Below are positions 51,461 through 60,478 of a DNA stretch of 64,000 nucleotides, in pieces. Each line of letters opens with the position of its first letter. The first letter of the stretch is position 1. Made by a program: the position numbers and the translations under genes. Under the pieces are notes generated by a model. It did not search any database. It saw only the letters and a program-made list of their open reading frames with translations, and was not told the DNA's origin. The stretch is from Tistrella bauzanensis (GTDB taxonomy: Bacteria > Pseudomonadota > Alphaproteobacteria > Tistrellales > Tistrellaceae). Where the stretch lies: contig NZ_BMDZ01000007.1 in NCBI RefSeq assembly GCF_014636235.1, positions 1-64,000 on the forward strand, in the 5' to 3' direction.

Positions 51461-51549
51461 TCCTGACGGCGGCGGGGATCGGCCCTCGAAATCTGGACCA
51501 AATCCCCGCCCGCGGCAACCTCGCCCGGCCCCGCTGATGTCGGCCCGTG

Positions 51550-52977
51550 TCAGCCGGCGAACACCCCCGGCCGAATATCCCGCCAGGGCTGCTGCCGTTC
51601 CAGATCATGGGCCAGTTGCAGCAGCACGTCCTCGCGCCCCATGCCCGCCGCCATCTGGATCGGCACAGGCATGGCGTCATGCATGCCGGCCGGCACGGTG
51701 ATCGCTGGCAGGCCGGTCATGTTGAACGGGGCTGTGAATGGCACTGCATCGAACAGCCGGTCATACCAGCCCTGGGCGTCCAGATCCGGATCGTTCTGGT
51801 TAAGATAGCCCAGCGGCAGTGGTGTACGCTTCAGAACCGGCATCAGGATAACGTCGTACTGCGTTAGAAATGCGCCAATACTCCTGGATACCGTATTCAT
51901 CACCATGAACACGTCCTCGATGTCCATGGCGGTCAGCCGGTTGCCGGCGCGGGCGCAGGCCAGGGTGACCGCCTCGACCGTATCCGGCCCCGGCTCACGG
52001 CCCATCGCGGCACTCACGCCGTTGAGGCCAACGGCCAGGAACGACATCCAGGCCGCGAAGTTCGCACGATTGAAGGCATCGACGTCGTAGTCCGGCGCCG
52101 CCTCCTCGACCATATGGCCATTCGCCTCGAACAGACGCGCCGTGCGTGACAGCGCCTCGTCGATCTGCGGTTCAACCGCCGGCGCCTTCGGCCAGTGCCG
52201 TACCAGCGCCACCTTCAATGGTCGGGTGTCGGCGGCAATGGCACCGGCATAGGGCATGGCCGGCGGCGCGATGCCGAGGGTGGCGCCAATATCGGGGCCG
52301 GAGACGGCATCGAGCAGCGCTGCGCAATCGCGAACCGTGCGGGTGACGACGAACTCGTTCGCCATGCCCAGCAGCGGCATGCCATAATATGGCCCGAACG
52401 GGATCCGGCCACGCGACGGCTTCAAGCCGACCAGTCCGCAGGACGCCGCCGGAATCCGGATCGAGCCGCCGCCATCATTGGCATGGGCCACAGGCACGAT
52501 CCCGGCCGCCACCGCGGCGGCAGACCCACCCGACGACCCGCCGGGCGAGCGTTCGGTGTTGTACGGATTGCGTGTCGGTCCGTTCAGCACCGCCTCGGTG
52601 GTGGCGTTGAAGCCGAATTCCGGTGTGGCCGTGATTCCAATGGTATTAAGGCCGGCCTTGCGAAAGCGCGTGAACAGCTCGCTGTCGACCGGGGGCACGA
52701 AGCCACCCTCGGCCAGCATGCGCGTGCCCATCATCTGCGGTATCCCGCCCACGGCCAGAACCAGATCCTTGACCAGAAACGGCACGCCGGCGAAGGGTCC
52801 GGCATCATCACCCGCCACCGGCGGGTCCAGCCGGCGGATGACGGCATTGATCGTGCCGTTTACGGCATCGATCGCCCGGTTGGCGCAATCGGCAAGCTCG
52901 GCGCCGCTGACCTCGCCGGCCTTGACCAGTGCTGCCAGACCGGTTGCATCCTGTGCGGCATAGTCTTTCAGATCCAT
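51550..52977 (-). CDS. Amidase (amidase signature family)
   Basis: 475 residues from the ATG ending at 52977, preceded by GGGAGGAG. The Ser-cisSer-Lys triad is visible: Lys70 in VPFLVKDL, the cis-Ser in SPGGSSGGSAAAVAAG (148/149), and nucleophile Ser172 in NDGGGSIRIPAA. It hydrolyses a carboxamide to acid and ammonia; the family is broad and the substrate cannot be assigned. A C-terminal metal domain or GatA context is missing, so this is not a tRNA amidotransferase. The neighbour is a LuxR-type regulator read in the same direction. Confidence 0.9.
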   Translation of the reverse strand: MDLKDYAAQDATGLAALVKAGEVSGAELADCANRAIDAVNGTINAVIRRLDPPVAGDDAGPFAGVPFLVKDLVLAVGGIPQMMGTRMLAEGGFVPPVDSELFTRFRKAGLNTIGITATPEFGFNATTEAVLNGPTRNPYNTERSPGGSSGGSAAAVAAGIVPVAHANDGGGSIRIPAASCGLVGLKPSRGRIPFGPYYGMPLLGMANEFVVTRTVRDCAALLDAVSGPDIGATLGIAPPAMPYAGAIAADTRPLKVALVRHWPKAPAVEPQIDEALSRTARLFEANGHMVEEAAPDYDVDAFNRANFAAWMSFLAVGLNGVSAAMGREPGPDTVEAVTLACARAGNRLTAMDIEDVFMVMNTVSRSIGAFLTQYDVILMPVLKRTPLPLGYLNQNDPDLDAQGWYDRLFDAVPFTAPFNMTGLPAITVPAGMHDAMPVPIQMAAGMGREDVLLQLAHDLERQQPWRDIRPGVFAG

Positions 52978-53065
52978 GGGTGGCTCCTCCCTGTTGTCTG
53001 CCGGTCTGTTGCCGGACAGGGTGATCTTCGGCCGTCCGCGATCAGAGGACCATGGTGCAAATGAC

Positions 53066-54109
53066 CTATGCCGGCCCCGGGCCGCTGCGGCCAGCCGGGG
53101 CCGCGGCCCCCAGGGCGGCGGCCAGGGTCGCGCGGTTGCCGACCCCCAGCTTGTCATAGATCCGGCTGGTCTGGTTGCGCACGGTTGCGGGGGCCACGCC
53201 CAGTTGCCGGGCAACCTGCTTGTGGTTGAGCCCCTGCACCAGCAGGGCCGCGACCTCGGCCTCACGCGGGCTCAACCGGCTGGCCGGCGTGAGGCTTGCG
53301 ACATGCACCGCCCGAAGTCCGGCATCGTCGCTGCAGGCCTTCGGCATCGCCGTGACCACCAGCCCCAGATCGTCCATCGAGACAGGGTCTGGCCCGGCCA
53401 GTGCGGCGCGGAAGCCCGACTGCAACCGATGGCGCAGCGGGCCGTCGACATCGATGCCCAGCACCGCGCGCAGCCGCGCGCCGCCAAAGATGCAGTGGCC
53501 GGCCATAGACACCAGCAAGTCGACGCCTGTGCCACCGGCAACCATCGGCCGCTCCGCCCGGTCACGGATCTGGCGGTCCAGCACTTCGACCGCTGCATAA
53601 ATGAAATCCTGCTCATCCGCATGCCAGTTGCGGATACCGACGCCACCCCGGCGATAGCAGGCGAGAAACAACGCCCCCGGAAGATCGGCACGGATCTGCG
53701 TGGCCGAGGCGACGGCGCCCAGATCGTAACGATCCGCCATCGCCGCCAGCCCCTCAGTCTCGTGGTGCTCACCCCGCCGCCAGATCGCCACCTGCCGCGG
53801 CGCCCGGCTGATCTGGTCGAGCAGCAGATCGTCGTGACGCATCGCCTGCCAGGCCTGGAAATATCCGCCGGGCAGGTTCAGGGTCGCCGTGCCATGAACG
53901 ACCACGCCGGGGCCACCGGCTCCGGCCCGCGCACCACCGCCGGCCGCCGCCTGCCCCCAGCTCATGAACCCGTACCACGCCGAATCGAAGCCCAGCACCT
54001 GGGCCAGCCGGTCGACGCACTGGTCGAGGGCCGCAAGCGGCGGTGCCTGTTCAAGAAACCCGTCGGCATCCTTGAGATAGGCCGAGAAGGTCCGGATACC
54101 GAAGGTCAT
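53066..54109 (-). CDS. LuxR-type helix-turn-helix regulator
   Basis: 347 residues from the ATG ending at 54109. The last 65 residues are a GerE-type helix-turn-helix: LSPREAEVAALLVQGLNHKQ, followed by VARQLGVAPATVRNQTSRIYDKLG (cited by ends VARQLGV and RIYDKLG). The 270-residue N-terminal part has no kinase or receiver motif and no clear autoinducer-binding signature. A likely small-molecule or GAF-like sensor is an inference. It is upstream of the amidase in the same direction (88-bp gap). Confidence 0.85.
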   Translation of the reverse strand: MTFGIRTFSAYLKDADGFLEQAPPLAALDQCVDRLAQVLGFDSAWYGFMSWGQAAAGGGARAGAGGPGVVVHGTATLNLPGGYFQAWQAMRHDDLLLDQISRAPRQVAIWRRGEHHETEGLAAMADRYDLGAVASATQIRADLPGALFLACYRRGGVGIRNWHADEQDFIYAAVEVLDRQIRDRAERPMVAGGTGVDLLVSMAGHCIFGGARLRAVLGIDVDGPLRHRLQSGFRAALAGPDPVSMDDLGLVVTAMPKACSDDAGLRAVHVASLTPASRLSPREAEVAALLVQGLNHKQVARQLGVAPATVRNQTSRIYDKLGVGNRATLAAALGAAAPAGRSGPGPA

Positions 54110-54202
54110 CGGCCTGTCCCAGATTGCGGAACGATCGCCGGATATCGTGACATGCGGCACCGGATGCCGCAACCGGGCTATCCGGCTGGCAGACCGGGGA
54201 AA

Positions 54203-54841
54203 TCACGGCAGGTTGGGGGAAATCACCGCAGACACGGGCGAGGTGAAGGCCGCACGCGCTCTGGTCACGGCCGCACGGGTCACACAGGCCGCGACATGAT
54301 CGTTGACCAACCCCATCGCCTGCATGAAGGCATAGACCGTGGTCGGCCCAACGAACGACCAGCCGCGCCGCTTCAGATCCGCCGACAAGGCGACCGATTC
54401 CGGCGAGGTCGCCACCGCCTCGATCGGGGCCGCACGCGCGGGGTCGGCTTCATAGCGCCACAGACAGGCGGCAAGCGAGCCCTCCGCATCGATCAGATCG
54501 GCGGCACGTTGCGCATTGTTGATCACCGCCATGATCTTCAACCGGTTGCGCACGATACCCTGATCACCAAGCAGACGCTCGACGTCGATGGCGGTAAAGC
54601 GGGCCACGCGCGCAATGTCGAAGCCATGAAAGGCGGCACGGAAGTTCTCGCGCTTGGCCAGAATGGTCCGCCAGCTCAAGCCCGACTGAAACGTCTCCAG
54701 GCACAGCTTCTCGAACAGACGCTGATCGTCGCCGACAGGAAATCCCCATTCGGTATCGTGATAGCGCAGAAAATCCGGCGCCGCCGCGCACCAGCGACAC
54801 CGCGGCAGGCCGTCCGGCCCCTGGATCGTCATCATGGTCAT
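54203..54841 (-). CDS. tag: DNA-3-methyladenine glycosylase I
   Basis: 212 residues. RCRWCAAAPDFLRYHDTEWG has the zinc-ligand cysteine pattern and YHDTEWG signature; LCLETFQSGLSWRTILAKR and FVGPTTVYAFMQAMGLVNDH complete the Tag pattern. It removes 3-methyladenine from DNA, starting base-excision repair. Length is near the E. coli protein (187) plus a short tail. It follows the YciI-like gene by 3 bp. Confidence 0.96.
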   Translation of the reverse strand: MTMMTIQGPDGLPRCRWCAAAPDFLRYHDTEWGFPVGDDQRLFEKLCLETFQSGLSWRTILAKRENFRAAFHGFDIARVARFTAIDVERLLGDQGIVRNRLKIMAVINNAQRAADLIDAEGSLAACLWRYEADPARAAPIEAVATSPESVALSADLKRRGWSFVGPTTVYAFMQAMGLVNDHVAACVTRAAVTRARAAFTSPVSAVISPNLP

Positions 54842-54844
54842 GGG

Positions 54845-55144
54845 TTACGCGGCCAGGAAGGCGAGCCGGGCATCGGACCGTGCCGGCGCCACCTCAAGGA
54901 TCTGCGGCGTGACCACGCCGCCAACCACGAAGGGATCGGCCATCACCCGCGCCTCGATTTCGTCGCGTGAGACGCCATGGACCAGGATGGCGCCACCCGC
55001 CACCGGCCTCAGGCTGCCGGCGAGCTGAAACACACCATCGTCGAAGCCCTGGGCAAGCCATGCGTTGTGATCCGCCATCAGACGACGCGCGGCCTCACCA
55101 TTGCCGGGCGCCGGGACGGTGGCTGTCAGAAGCACGATGAACAC
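54845..55144 (-). CDS. YciI-like protein
   Basis: 99 residues. Sequence features typical of the YciI family: a beta-strand start FIVLLTATVPAP, HNAWLAQGFDDGVFQLAGSL and ILVHGVSRDEIEARVMADPF, with the conserved late DPF. The fold resembles a ferredoxin-like dimer of stress or metabolite proteins with no firm reaction. It is followed by tag after 3 bp, likely in one transcript. Confidence 0.85.
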   Translation of the reverse strand: MFIVLLTATVPAPGNGEAARRLMADHNAWLAQGFDDGVFQLAGSLRPVAGGAILVHGVSRDEIEARVMADPFVVGGVVTPQILEVAPARSDARLAFLAA

Positions 55145-55282
55145 GATCGGATATCTCCCGGTGATTGGTCCGGCGGCACCGCGCCGCGGCTGGTTTCGTG
55201 CATCAGTCTGCCATCACGGCGACGGGCGGAAGACACAAGAAACTGAACAGGCCCCTGCAAGAATGTTTCAGCATCCTTCATG

Positions 55283-56185
55283 TCAGAGGCCGTCATCACC
55301 CGACAGACGCGGCGCCAGCGCCTTCAAGGCAGCGGCCAGCGCATCACAGACCGCCCGCACCCGGGGCACACGGGCCATCTGGGGATGAACCAGCAACCAC
55401 AACTCGGTCGACAGCTCGGGAACCGGCGGTGCGACCCTGACGACATCCGGCAGGGCCGCGCCCACGAAACAGGGCAGCAGGCCGAAGCCGATACCGGCGC
55501 GGATCGCCTGAGCGGCACCGGGCAAGGTATTGGCCCGGAAGCGGATCGCGTCCGGCGGCAGCTTTGCCGTGACCCACGCGCCCGGACCGGAACAGGCAAG
55601 GGTGTCGTCATAGCCGATCCAGGGGCCATGGGCCGGATCGGCATGCCGCGCCGCCAGTGCCGCCTGTGCATGAACGGCCATGGCAATAGTGCCGACCCGT
55701 CTGCCTTTCAGAGCCGGATCAGGGCTGTTGGTGACGCGCAAGGCAATGTCGGCACTGCGCCGGGCAAGCGGCAGCGTCTGATTGTTCACCATCAGATCGA
55801 TGGTGATCCGCGGCAGATCCCGGCACAGATCGGCCAGAATTGCCGGCAGAAGATGATCCGACACCGCATCGGGGGCCGTCAACCGCACGCTGCCGTGCAG
55901 ATTGTTGTCGCGCCCCGCGATCCGTGCTTCAAGGGCGGCGATATCGCCGCGCATGCGCAGAGCCAGCGCGCGCATATCCTCGCCCGCATCGGTCAGCGTC
56001 CAGCCACCGGGCATGCGCTCGAACAGGCGCACGCCAAACCGGTCTTCGACCAGCCGGCAGCGTCGCGACAGGGTCGGATGGCTGATCCGCAAGGCCAGTG
56101 CCGCGGCAGACAAGCTGCCATGTTCGGCCACCGCCAGCACGAGCCGCAGATCGTCCCAGTTCAGGCCGTTCGCAGACGACGCCAT
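55283..56185 (-). CDS. LysR-family transcriptional regulator
   Basis: 300 residues from the ATG ending at 56185 (a GTG at 56194 is also possible; neither has a clear ribosome site). The winged helix shows NWDDLRLVLAVAEHGSLSAA, then ISHPTLSRRCRLVEDRFGVRLF (parts: HPTLSRRC, FGVRLF). The effector domain is standard in length. It stands next to the YciI-tag pair on the same strand (138 bp away), so they could be targets, but this is unproven. Confidence 0.9.
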   Translation of the reverse strand: MASSANGLNWDDLRLVLAVAEHGSLSAAALALRISHPTLSRRCRLVEDRFGVRLFERMPGGWTLTDAGEDMRALALRMRGDIAALEARIAGRDNNLHGSVRLTAPDAVSDHLLPAILADLCRDLPRITIDLMVNNQTLPLARRSADIALRVTNSPDPALKGRRVGTIAMAVHAQAALAARHADPAHGPWIGYDDTLACSGPGAWVTAKLPPDAIRFRANTLPGAAQAIRAGIGFGLLPCFVGAALPDVVRVAPPVPELSTELWLLVHPQMARVPRVRAVCDALAAALKALAPRLSGDDGL

Positions 56186-56288
56186 GCCGAGCACCGCGGT
56201 TGATGATGGTTGACGGACGACGGCCGCCTACCACGATCGCTATAGCGCAGATCGTCCCCTGCCCGCCAGCCCTGCCGCATCCGCCACA

Positions 56289-56328
56289 ATGAAAAGCCGG
56301 CAGCCCATAAGGACTGCCGGCTTTTCAT
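56289..56328. terminator. Bidirectional terminator after rpsI
   Basis: A perfect 15-bp stem (56289-56303 with 56314-56328, core AAAAGCCGGCAG) with a 10-base loop. A-rich on one side and T-rich on the other, it can stop transcription from rpsI and from the opposite direction. Confidence 0.88.
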
Positions 56329-56369
56329 AATGGCAGAGGCGGCCCGCGCCCCGAAGGGCGCGTCCCGGA

Positions 56370-56864
56370 TCAGCGCTTCGAGAACTGGAAGCTGCGGCGG
56401 GCCTTGGCCTTACCGTACTTCTTGCGCTCGACGACGCGGCTGTCGCGGGTGAGGAAGCCTTCCTTCTTCAGCGGCTTGCGCAGGTTCGGTTCGTACAGCA
56501 TCAGCGCCTTGCTGATGCCGTGGCGAACCGCGCCGGCCTGACCGGAGAGACCACCACCGACCACGGTGGCAACGATGTCGAAGTGATCGACGACGTTGGC
56601 AACCGAGAACGGCTGACGGATGACCATCATCAGCACAGGACGCTTGAAATAGGCGTCGGCTTCCTGGCCGTTGACGGTGATCTTGCCGGAACCCGGCTTC
56701 ACCCACACGCGGGCAATCGCGTTCTTGCGCTTGCCGGTGGCGTAGGCCCGGCCCTGCGCATCGCGCACCGGCTCGGGAAGCTGCTCGTCCGCCATCAGAC
56801 CGGCCGCCTGGGCCATGTCCTTCAGCGCGCCAAGACCCTGGGCCTGAACGTTGGTTTCGGTCAT
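56370..56864 (-). CDS. rpsI: 30S ribosomal protein S9
   Basis: 164 residues, longer than E. coli S9 (130) because of an N-terminal extension of about 35 residues before [18 protein letters not shown]. Conserved motifs KITVNGQ and the basic C-terminus ending SFQFSKR that reaches the ribosomal P site are present. It follows rplM by 7 bp and is closed by a strong terminator. Confidence 0.98.
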   Translation of the reverse strand: MTETNVQAQGLGALKDMAQAAGLMADEQLPEPVRDAQGRAYATGKRKNAIARVWVKPGSGKITVNGQEADAYFKRPVLMMVIRQPFSVANVVDHFDIVATVVGGGLSGQAGAVRHGISKALMLYEPNLRKPLKKEGFLTRDSRVVERKKYGKAKARRSFQFSKR

Positions 56865-56871
56865 GGCTCGA

Positions 56872-57342
56872 TTACCCCACGTTCTTGCGGTTCAGGGCGG
56901 CGACATCCAGCGGCTCAGGGGTCTGGGCCACATGCGGATGCTCGGGGCCGGCATAGACATGCAGCTTGCGCATCACGTCGCGGCCCAGCGGACCACGGGG
57001 CACCATGCGGCGCACGGCGGCCTCGATCACACGCTCCGGATAGCGGCCGTCGAGGATCTTGTCCGCGGTCCGCTCCTTGATGCCACCGGGGTGACCGGTG
57101 TGCCAGTAATAGGTCTTCTGGGCACGCTTGCGGCCGGTCAGCACCACCTTTTCGGCATTGACGATCACGATATGATCGCCGCAATCCATATGGGGCGTGA
57201 ACATCGGCTTGTGCTTGCCGCGCAGACGATTGGCAACAAGGACGGCGAGACGACCGAGAACGAGACCGTTCGCGTCGATCACCGACCACTTGTGCTCGAT
57301 GTCTGCCAGCTTGGCGGTATAGGTCTTCATGAGCCTGGGCAC
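56872..57342 (-). CDS. rplM: 50S ribosomal protein L13
   Basis: 156 residues. Motifs: [38 protein letters not shown] and the [10 protein letters not shown] signature. L13 is an early assembly protein of the large subunit. It is the first gene of the rplM-rpsI operon, behind a well-formed promoter, and overlaps nothing. Confidence 0.98.
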   Translation of the reverse strand: MPRLMKTYTAKLADIEHKWSVIDANGLVLGRLAVLVANRLRGKHKPMFTPHMDCGDHIVIVNAEKVVLTGRKRAQKTYYWHTGHPGGIKERTADKILDGRYPERVIEAAVRRMVPRGPLGRDVMRKLHVYAGPEHPHVAQTPEPLDVAALNRKNVG

Positions 57343-57691
57343 CGAGATGGGTTCGGGAAACTGGAGGCGGAGTATGCCACGGATCTTTGCGCCGTCAACG
57401 GCAAAGAACTTTTTGTTTTCAATGCATTATCAAATCGGTATTATTTTACCACACAGCAGGCCCCAGGCAGGCCGCCGGTTTGAGGCCGATCGGGCGCAAT
57501 TATGGCCCCGCGCGCGGTGCTTGGACGCGGCGCCCCTGCGGCGCTATGATGGCCAGCGAGGGCCGCTCCGCAACCGCCGGATCAGGCCCGGTTCGACCAC
57601 ATCTCCGGTTCGACCACATCCCCAGGCAGCCCCGGCAACCATTGACGACCGGGGACGGGTGTGGCGCCCCCAGGGTTCAAGGATGCGCCCA
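57343..57691. other. Divergent rplM / enoyl-CoA hydratase intergenic region
   Basis: 349 bp without a gene. The left part holds the rplM promoter with an A/T-rich upstream element. Its right half is GC-rich and contains a tandem partial repeat around 57594-57620 (GTTCGACCACATC twice). No RNA gene or riboswitch was recognised. Confidence 0.55.
57371..57420 (-). promoter_or_regulatory. rplM-rpsI promoter with UP-like element
   Basis: On the minus strand: A-rich stretch GAAAACAAAAAGTTC (57420-57406), -35 TTGACG (57398-57393), 16 bp, -10 CATACT (57376-57371). The A/T block directly upstream of the -35 resembles a UP element of ribosomal promoters. The start codon is about 28 bp after -10. Confidence 0.72.
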
Positions 57692-58510
57692 ATGACTGAT
57701 CAGACCCCCGCCCGCACCCAGGCTGCCGCAGCCGATACGCTCGTCCGTCTTGATATTCATGACGATGGCGTCGCGGTCCTGACCTTGAACCGCCCGGCCC
57801 AGCGCAATGCTCTGTCGCTGGCGATGATGAGCGCGATCGAGGCGGCGCTGGACGAGATCGCGCGCAACCCGGCCGCGCGCGCCGTTGTGCTGCGCGGCGA
57901 GGGCCCGGCCTTCTGTTCCGGTCATGATCTGAAGGAGATGCGGGCCGATCCTGACAAGGCATCCCACGCCGCACTCTTCGCCCAGTGCAGCCGGATGATG
58001 ACCCGGATCGTGCGTCTGCCCAAGCCGGTGATCGCCGAGGTGGGTGGCATCGCCACCGCCGCCGGCTGCCAGCTGGTCGCAAGTTGCGATCTGGCGGTCG
58101 CCGCCACCACTGCCCGTTTCGCGACCCCGGGTGTCAATCTGGGCCTGTTCTGCTCGACACCGATGGTGGCACTGTCGCGGGCCGTCGGCCGCAAGCATGC
58201 GATGGAAATGCTGCTGATGGGCGAAATGGCCGATGCCGAAACCGCGCACCGCTTCGGGCTGGTCAACCGGGTGGTGGCACCTGAGGCGCTGTCGGACACC
58301 ACCATGGGCATGGCCCGGCTGATCGCATCGAAATCTCCGCTGACGCTGCGCACCGGCAAGGAGGCATTCTATGCCCAGGTCGAGATGACCCTGGACGATG
58401 CCTATGCCTATGCATCGAAGGTGATGACCGACAACATGCAGACCAACGACGCGGTCGAAGGCATCGATGCCTTCCTTGGCAAGCGCAAGCCGATCTGGCA
58501 GGGACGCTGA
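57692..58510 (+). CDS. Enoyl-CoA hydratase/isomerase family protein lacking catalytic glutamates
   Basis: 272 residues from the ATG at 57692 (AAGG about nine bases upstream; the ATG at 57683 has none). A crotonase fold with the oxyanion motif AFCSGHDL and IATAAGCQLVASCDLAVA. The two catalytic Glu residues of enoyl-CoA hydratase are replaced: Gln127 sits in AGCQ, where the hydratase has GGCE, and Gly147 in ATPGVNLG, where it has PEI. The sequence resembles the ECHDC3-type subgroup (recall), whose reaction is not settled. The gene leads a short operon with a CoA-binding protein and MetY. Confidence 0.85.
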   Translation: MTDQTPARTQAAAADTLVRLDIHDDGVAVLTLNRPAQRNALSLAMMSAIEAALDEIARNPAARAVVLRGEGPAFCSGHDLKEMRADPDKASHAALFAQCSRMMTRIVRLPKPVIAEVGGIATAAGCQLVASCDLAVAATTARFATPGVNLGLFCSTPMVALSRAVGRKHAMEMLLMGEMADAETAHRFGLVNRVVAPEALSDTTMGMARLIASKSPLTLRTGKEAFYAQVEMTLDDAYAYASKVMTDNMQTNDAVEGIDAFLGKRKPIWQGR

Positions 58511-58514
58511 GCCG

Positions 58515-59033
58515 ATGACCGCCGATACCATCTCGCCAGCCGGCGCCGTGAACCACGACCGCTATCCCGACGCCTATATCCGCGACATCCTGCGCCAGTG
58601 CCGGGTGATCGCGATGATCGGCGCCAGCCCCAACTGGAACAGGCCCAGCTATTTCGCGATGAAATATCTGCAGGAAAAGGGCTATCGGGTGATCCCGGTG
58701 AACCCGGTCGCCGCCGGCCAGACCATTCTGGGCGAGCCGGTTTATGCGACGCTCGACGACCTGCCGGTGGTGCCCGACATGGTGGACATCTTCCGCAATT
58801 CCGAGGCGGCGGGACCGGCCACCGACGACGCCATCCGCATCGGCGCCAAGGTGGTGTGGATGCAGCTTGGCGTGCGCAATGATGCCGCCGCCGCCCGCGC
58901 CGAGGCCGCCGGGCTGAAGGTGGTGATGAACCGCTGCCCGAAGATCGAATATGGCCGCCTGTCCGGCGAACTGGGCTGGAGCGGCGTGAACACCGGCGTG
59001 ATCAGCGCCAAGCGCATGGGGCCACCACGATGA
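58515..59033 (+). CDS. CoA-binding domain protein (YccU-like)
   Basis: 172 residues from the ATG at 58515, 4 bp after the hydratase. A Rossmann-like CoA-binding domain: CRVIAMIGASPNWNRPSY with GASP near the start, GYRVIPVNPVAAGQ, and the late MNRCPKIEYGRL. These single-domain proteins bind CoA or acyl-CoA and have no known reaction; the ligase half of acetyl-CoA synthetase is missing. It overlaps metY by four bases (ATGA), so the two are coupled. Confidence 0.9.
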   Translation: MTADTISPAGAVNHDRYPDAYIRDILRQCRVIAMIGASPNWNRPSYFAMKYLQEKGYRVIPVNPVAAGQTILGEPVYATLDDLPVVPDMVDIFRNSEAAGPATDDAIRIGAKVVWMQLGVRNDAAAARAEAAGLKVVMNRCPKIEYGRLSGELGWSGVNTGVISAKRMGPPR

Positions 59034-60367
59034 CCGATCAGTCGAAGACGCCCGACAGCGCCCGAGACGGCAGGGAAAGGCCGGCATCCGGCGGCGATTT
59101 CGGCTTCGCAACCCTGGCCGTCCATGCCGGCAACCGGCCCGAGCCGCATACCGGCGCCCGGATCACGCCGATCTATCAGACATCGTCCTTCGTGTTCGAC
59201 AGCGTCGATCACGCGGCATCGCTGTTCAACCTTCAGACCTTCGGCAACATCTATTCACGCCTGGGCAATCCGTCGGTATCGGCACTTGAGGAACGGGTGG
59301 CGGCGCTGGAAGGCGGCCGCGGTGCCACCGCCTGCGCCAGCGGCCATGCCGCCCAGTTCCTGGCCCTGACCAGCCTGATGGAAACCGGCGACGATCTGGT
59401 CGCGTCGCGCTTCCTGTATGGCGGATCCTTCACCCAGTTCAGCCAGAGCTTCAAGCGCTTCGGCTGGGGGTGCACCTTCGTGGATGCGCGCGACCCCGAT
59501 CAGGTTGCGGCGGCCATCGGGCCCCGGACCAAGGCGGTGTTCGTGGAAAGCCAGTCGAACCCGTCGGGCGTGCTGACCGACATCGCAGCACTCGCCGATG
59601 TCGCCCATGCCCACGGCCTGCCGCTGATCGTCGACAACACCATCCCCAGCCCCTATCTGTGCCGCCCCTTCGACCTGGGCGCCGACCTGATCACCCATTC
59701 GCTGACCAAGTTCCTGGGCGGACACGGCAATTCGCTGGGCGGCGCGATCGTGGAAAGCGGCCGGTTCGACTGGAAGACCTCAGGCAAATTTCCGTCGCTG
59801 TCGGAACCCAATCCCGGCTATCACGGCCTGCGCTTCGACGAGACCTTCGGCGATTTCGCCTTCACGGTGCATGCCCATGCCGTGGCGCTGCGCGATTTCG
59901 GGCCGACCCTGTCGCCGTTCAACGCCTTCATGATCATGACCGGCATCGAGACCCTGCCGTTGCGCATGGAGCGCCATGTCGCCAACGCCAAACTGGTCGC
60001 CGCCTGGCTGCACGATCATCCGAAGGTCGCCTGGGTATCCTATGCCGGCCTGCCCAGCAGCCCGCAATACGATCTGGGCCTGCGCCAGATGCCGCGCGGC
60101 GTGGCGCCGGTCTTCACCTTCGGCCTGACCGGTGGCTATGACGCCGGCATCCGGCTGGTGGAGGGCGTGGAACTGTTCAGCCATCTGGCCAATGTCGGCG
60201 ACACCCGCTCGCTGATCCTGCATCCGGCATCGACCACGCATCGCCAGATGTCGCCGGAAGACCGTGCCCAGAGCGGCGCCGGCGACGATGTGGTGCGGAT
60301 CTCGATCGGCATTGAGGCGGTCGAGGATCTGATCGCCGATCTGGATCAGGCGCTGACGCGCTGCTGA
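59030..60367 (+). CDS. metY: O-acetylhomoserine sulfhydrylase (PLP enzyme)
   Basis: 445 residues, the family's usual length. Cys/Met metabolism PLP fold: FATLAVHAGNRPEP, YQTSSFVFDSVDHA, the stretch ATACASGHAAQFLAL, and the PLP lysine in THSLTKFLGGHGNSLGG. Members turn O-acetyl-L-homoserine and sulfide into homocysteine, bypassing cystathionine. O-succinylhomoserine use is possible. The coupling with a CoA-binding protein is consistent with a link to acyl-homoserine metabolism but is an inference. Confidence 0.93.
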   Translation: MTDQSKTPDSARDGRERPASGGDFGFATLAVHAGNRPEPHTGARITPIYQTSSFVFDSVDHAASLFNLQTFGNIYSRLGNPSVSALEERVAALEGGRGATACASGHAAQFLALTSLMETGDDLVASRFLYGGSFTQFSQSFKRFGWGCTFVDARDPDQVAAAIGPRTKAVFVESQSNPSGVLTDIAALADVAHAHGLPLIVDNTIPSPYLCRPFDLGADLITHSLTKFLGGHGNSLGGAIVESGRFDWKTSGKFPSLSEPNPGYHGLRFDETFGDFAFTVHAHAVALRDFGPTLSPFNAFMIMTGIETLPLRMERHVANAKLVAAWLHDHPKVAWVSYAGLPSSPQYDLGLRQMPRGVAPVFTFGLTGGYDAGIRLVEGVELFSHLANVGDTRSLILHPASTTHRQMSPEDRAQSGAGDDVVRISIGIEAVEDLIADLDQALTRC

Positions 60368-60421
60368 CCCCCCGTCTCTCCTGACCACTGCCGCCACCTG
60401 CTTCCTGCCTGCCACCTGCCC

Positions 60422-60472
60422 CTGTCCGCCGCCCGCCTCTGTCCGCCACCCGCCTCTGTCCGAAAGCCCGCC
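60422..60472. repeat. Three 17-bp tandem repeats before the histidine phosphatase gene
   Basis: Imperfect copies of CTGTCCGCCACCCGCCT at 60422-60438, 60439-60455 and 60456-60472, in a pyrimidine-rich stretch between metY and the next ATG. Confidence 0.85.
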
Positions 60473-60478
60473 ATCGCC

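Noticed and set aside
49223-51466. Long plus-strand frame opposite dnaE
   Set aside because: Antisense to the DNA polymerase gene, no family motif.
57343-57691. A SAM-type riboswitch upstream of the metY operon
   Set aside because: I found no conserved core of any SAM riboswitch class; metY itself starts inside the preceding gene.
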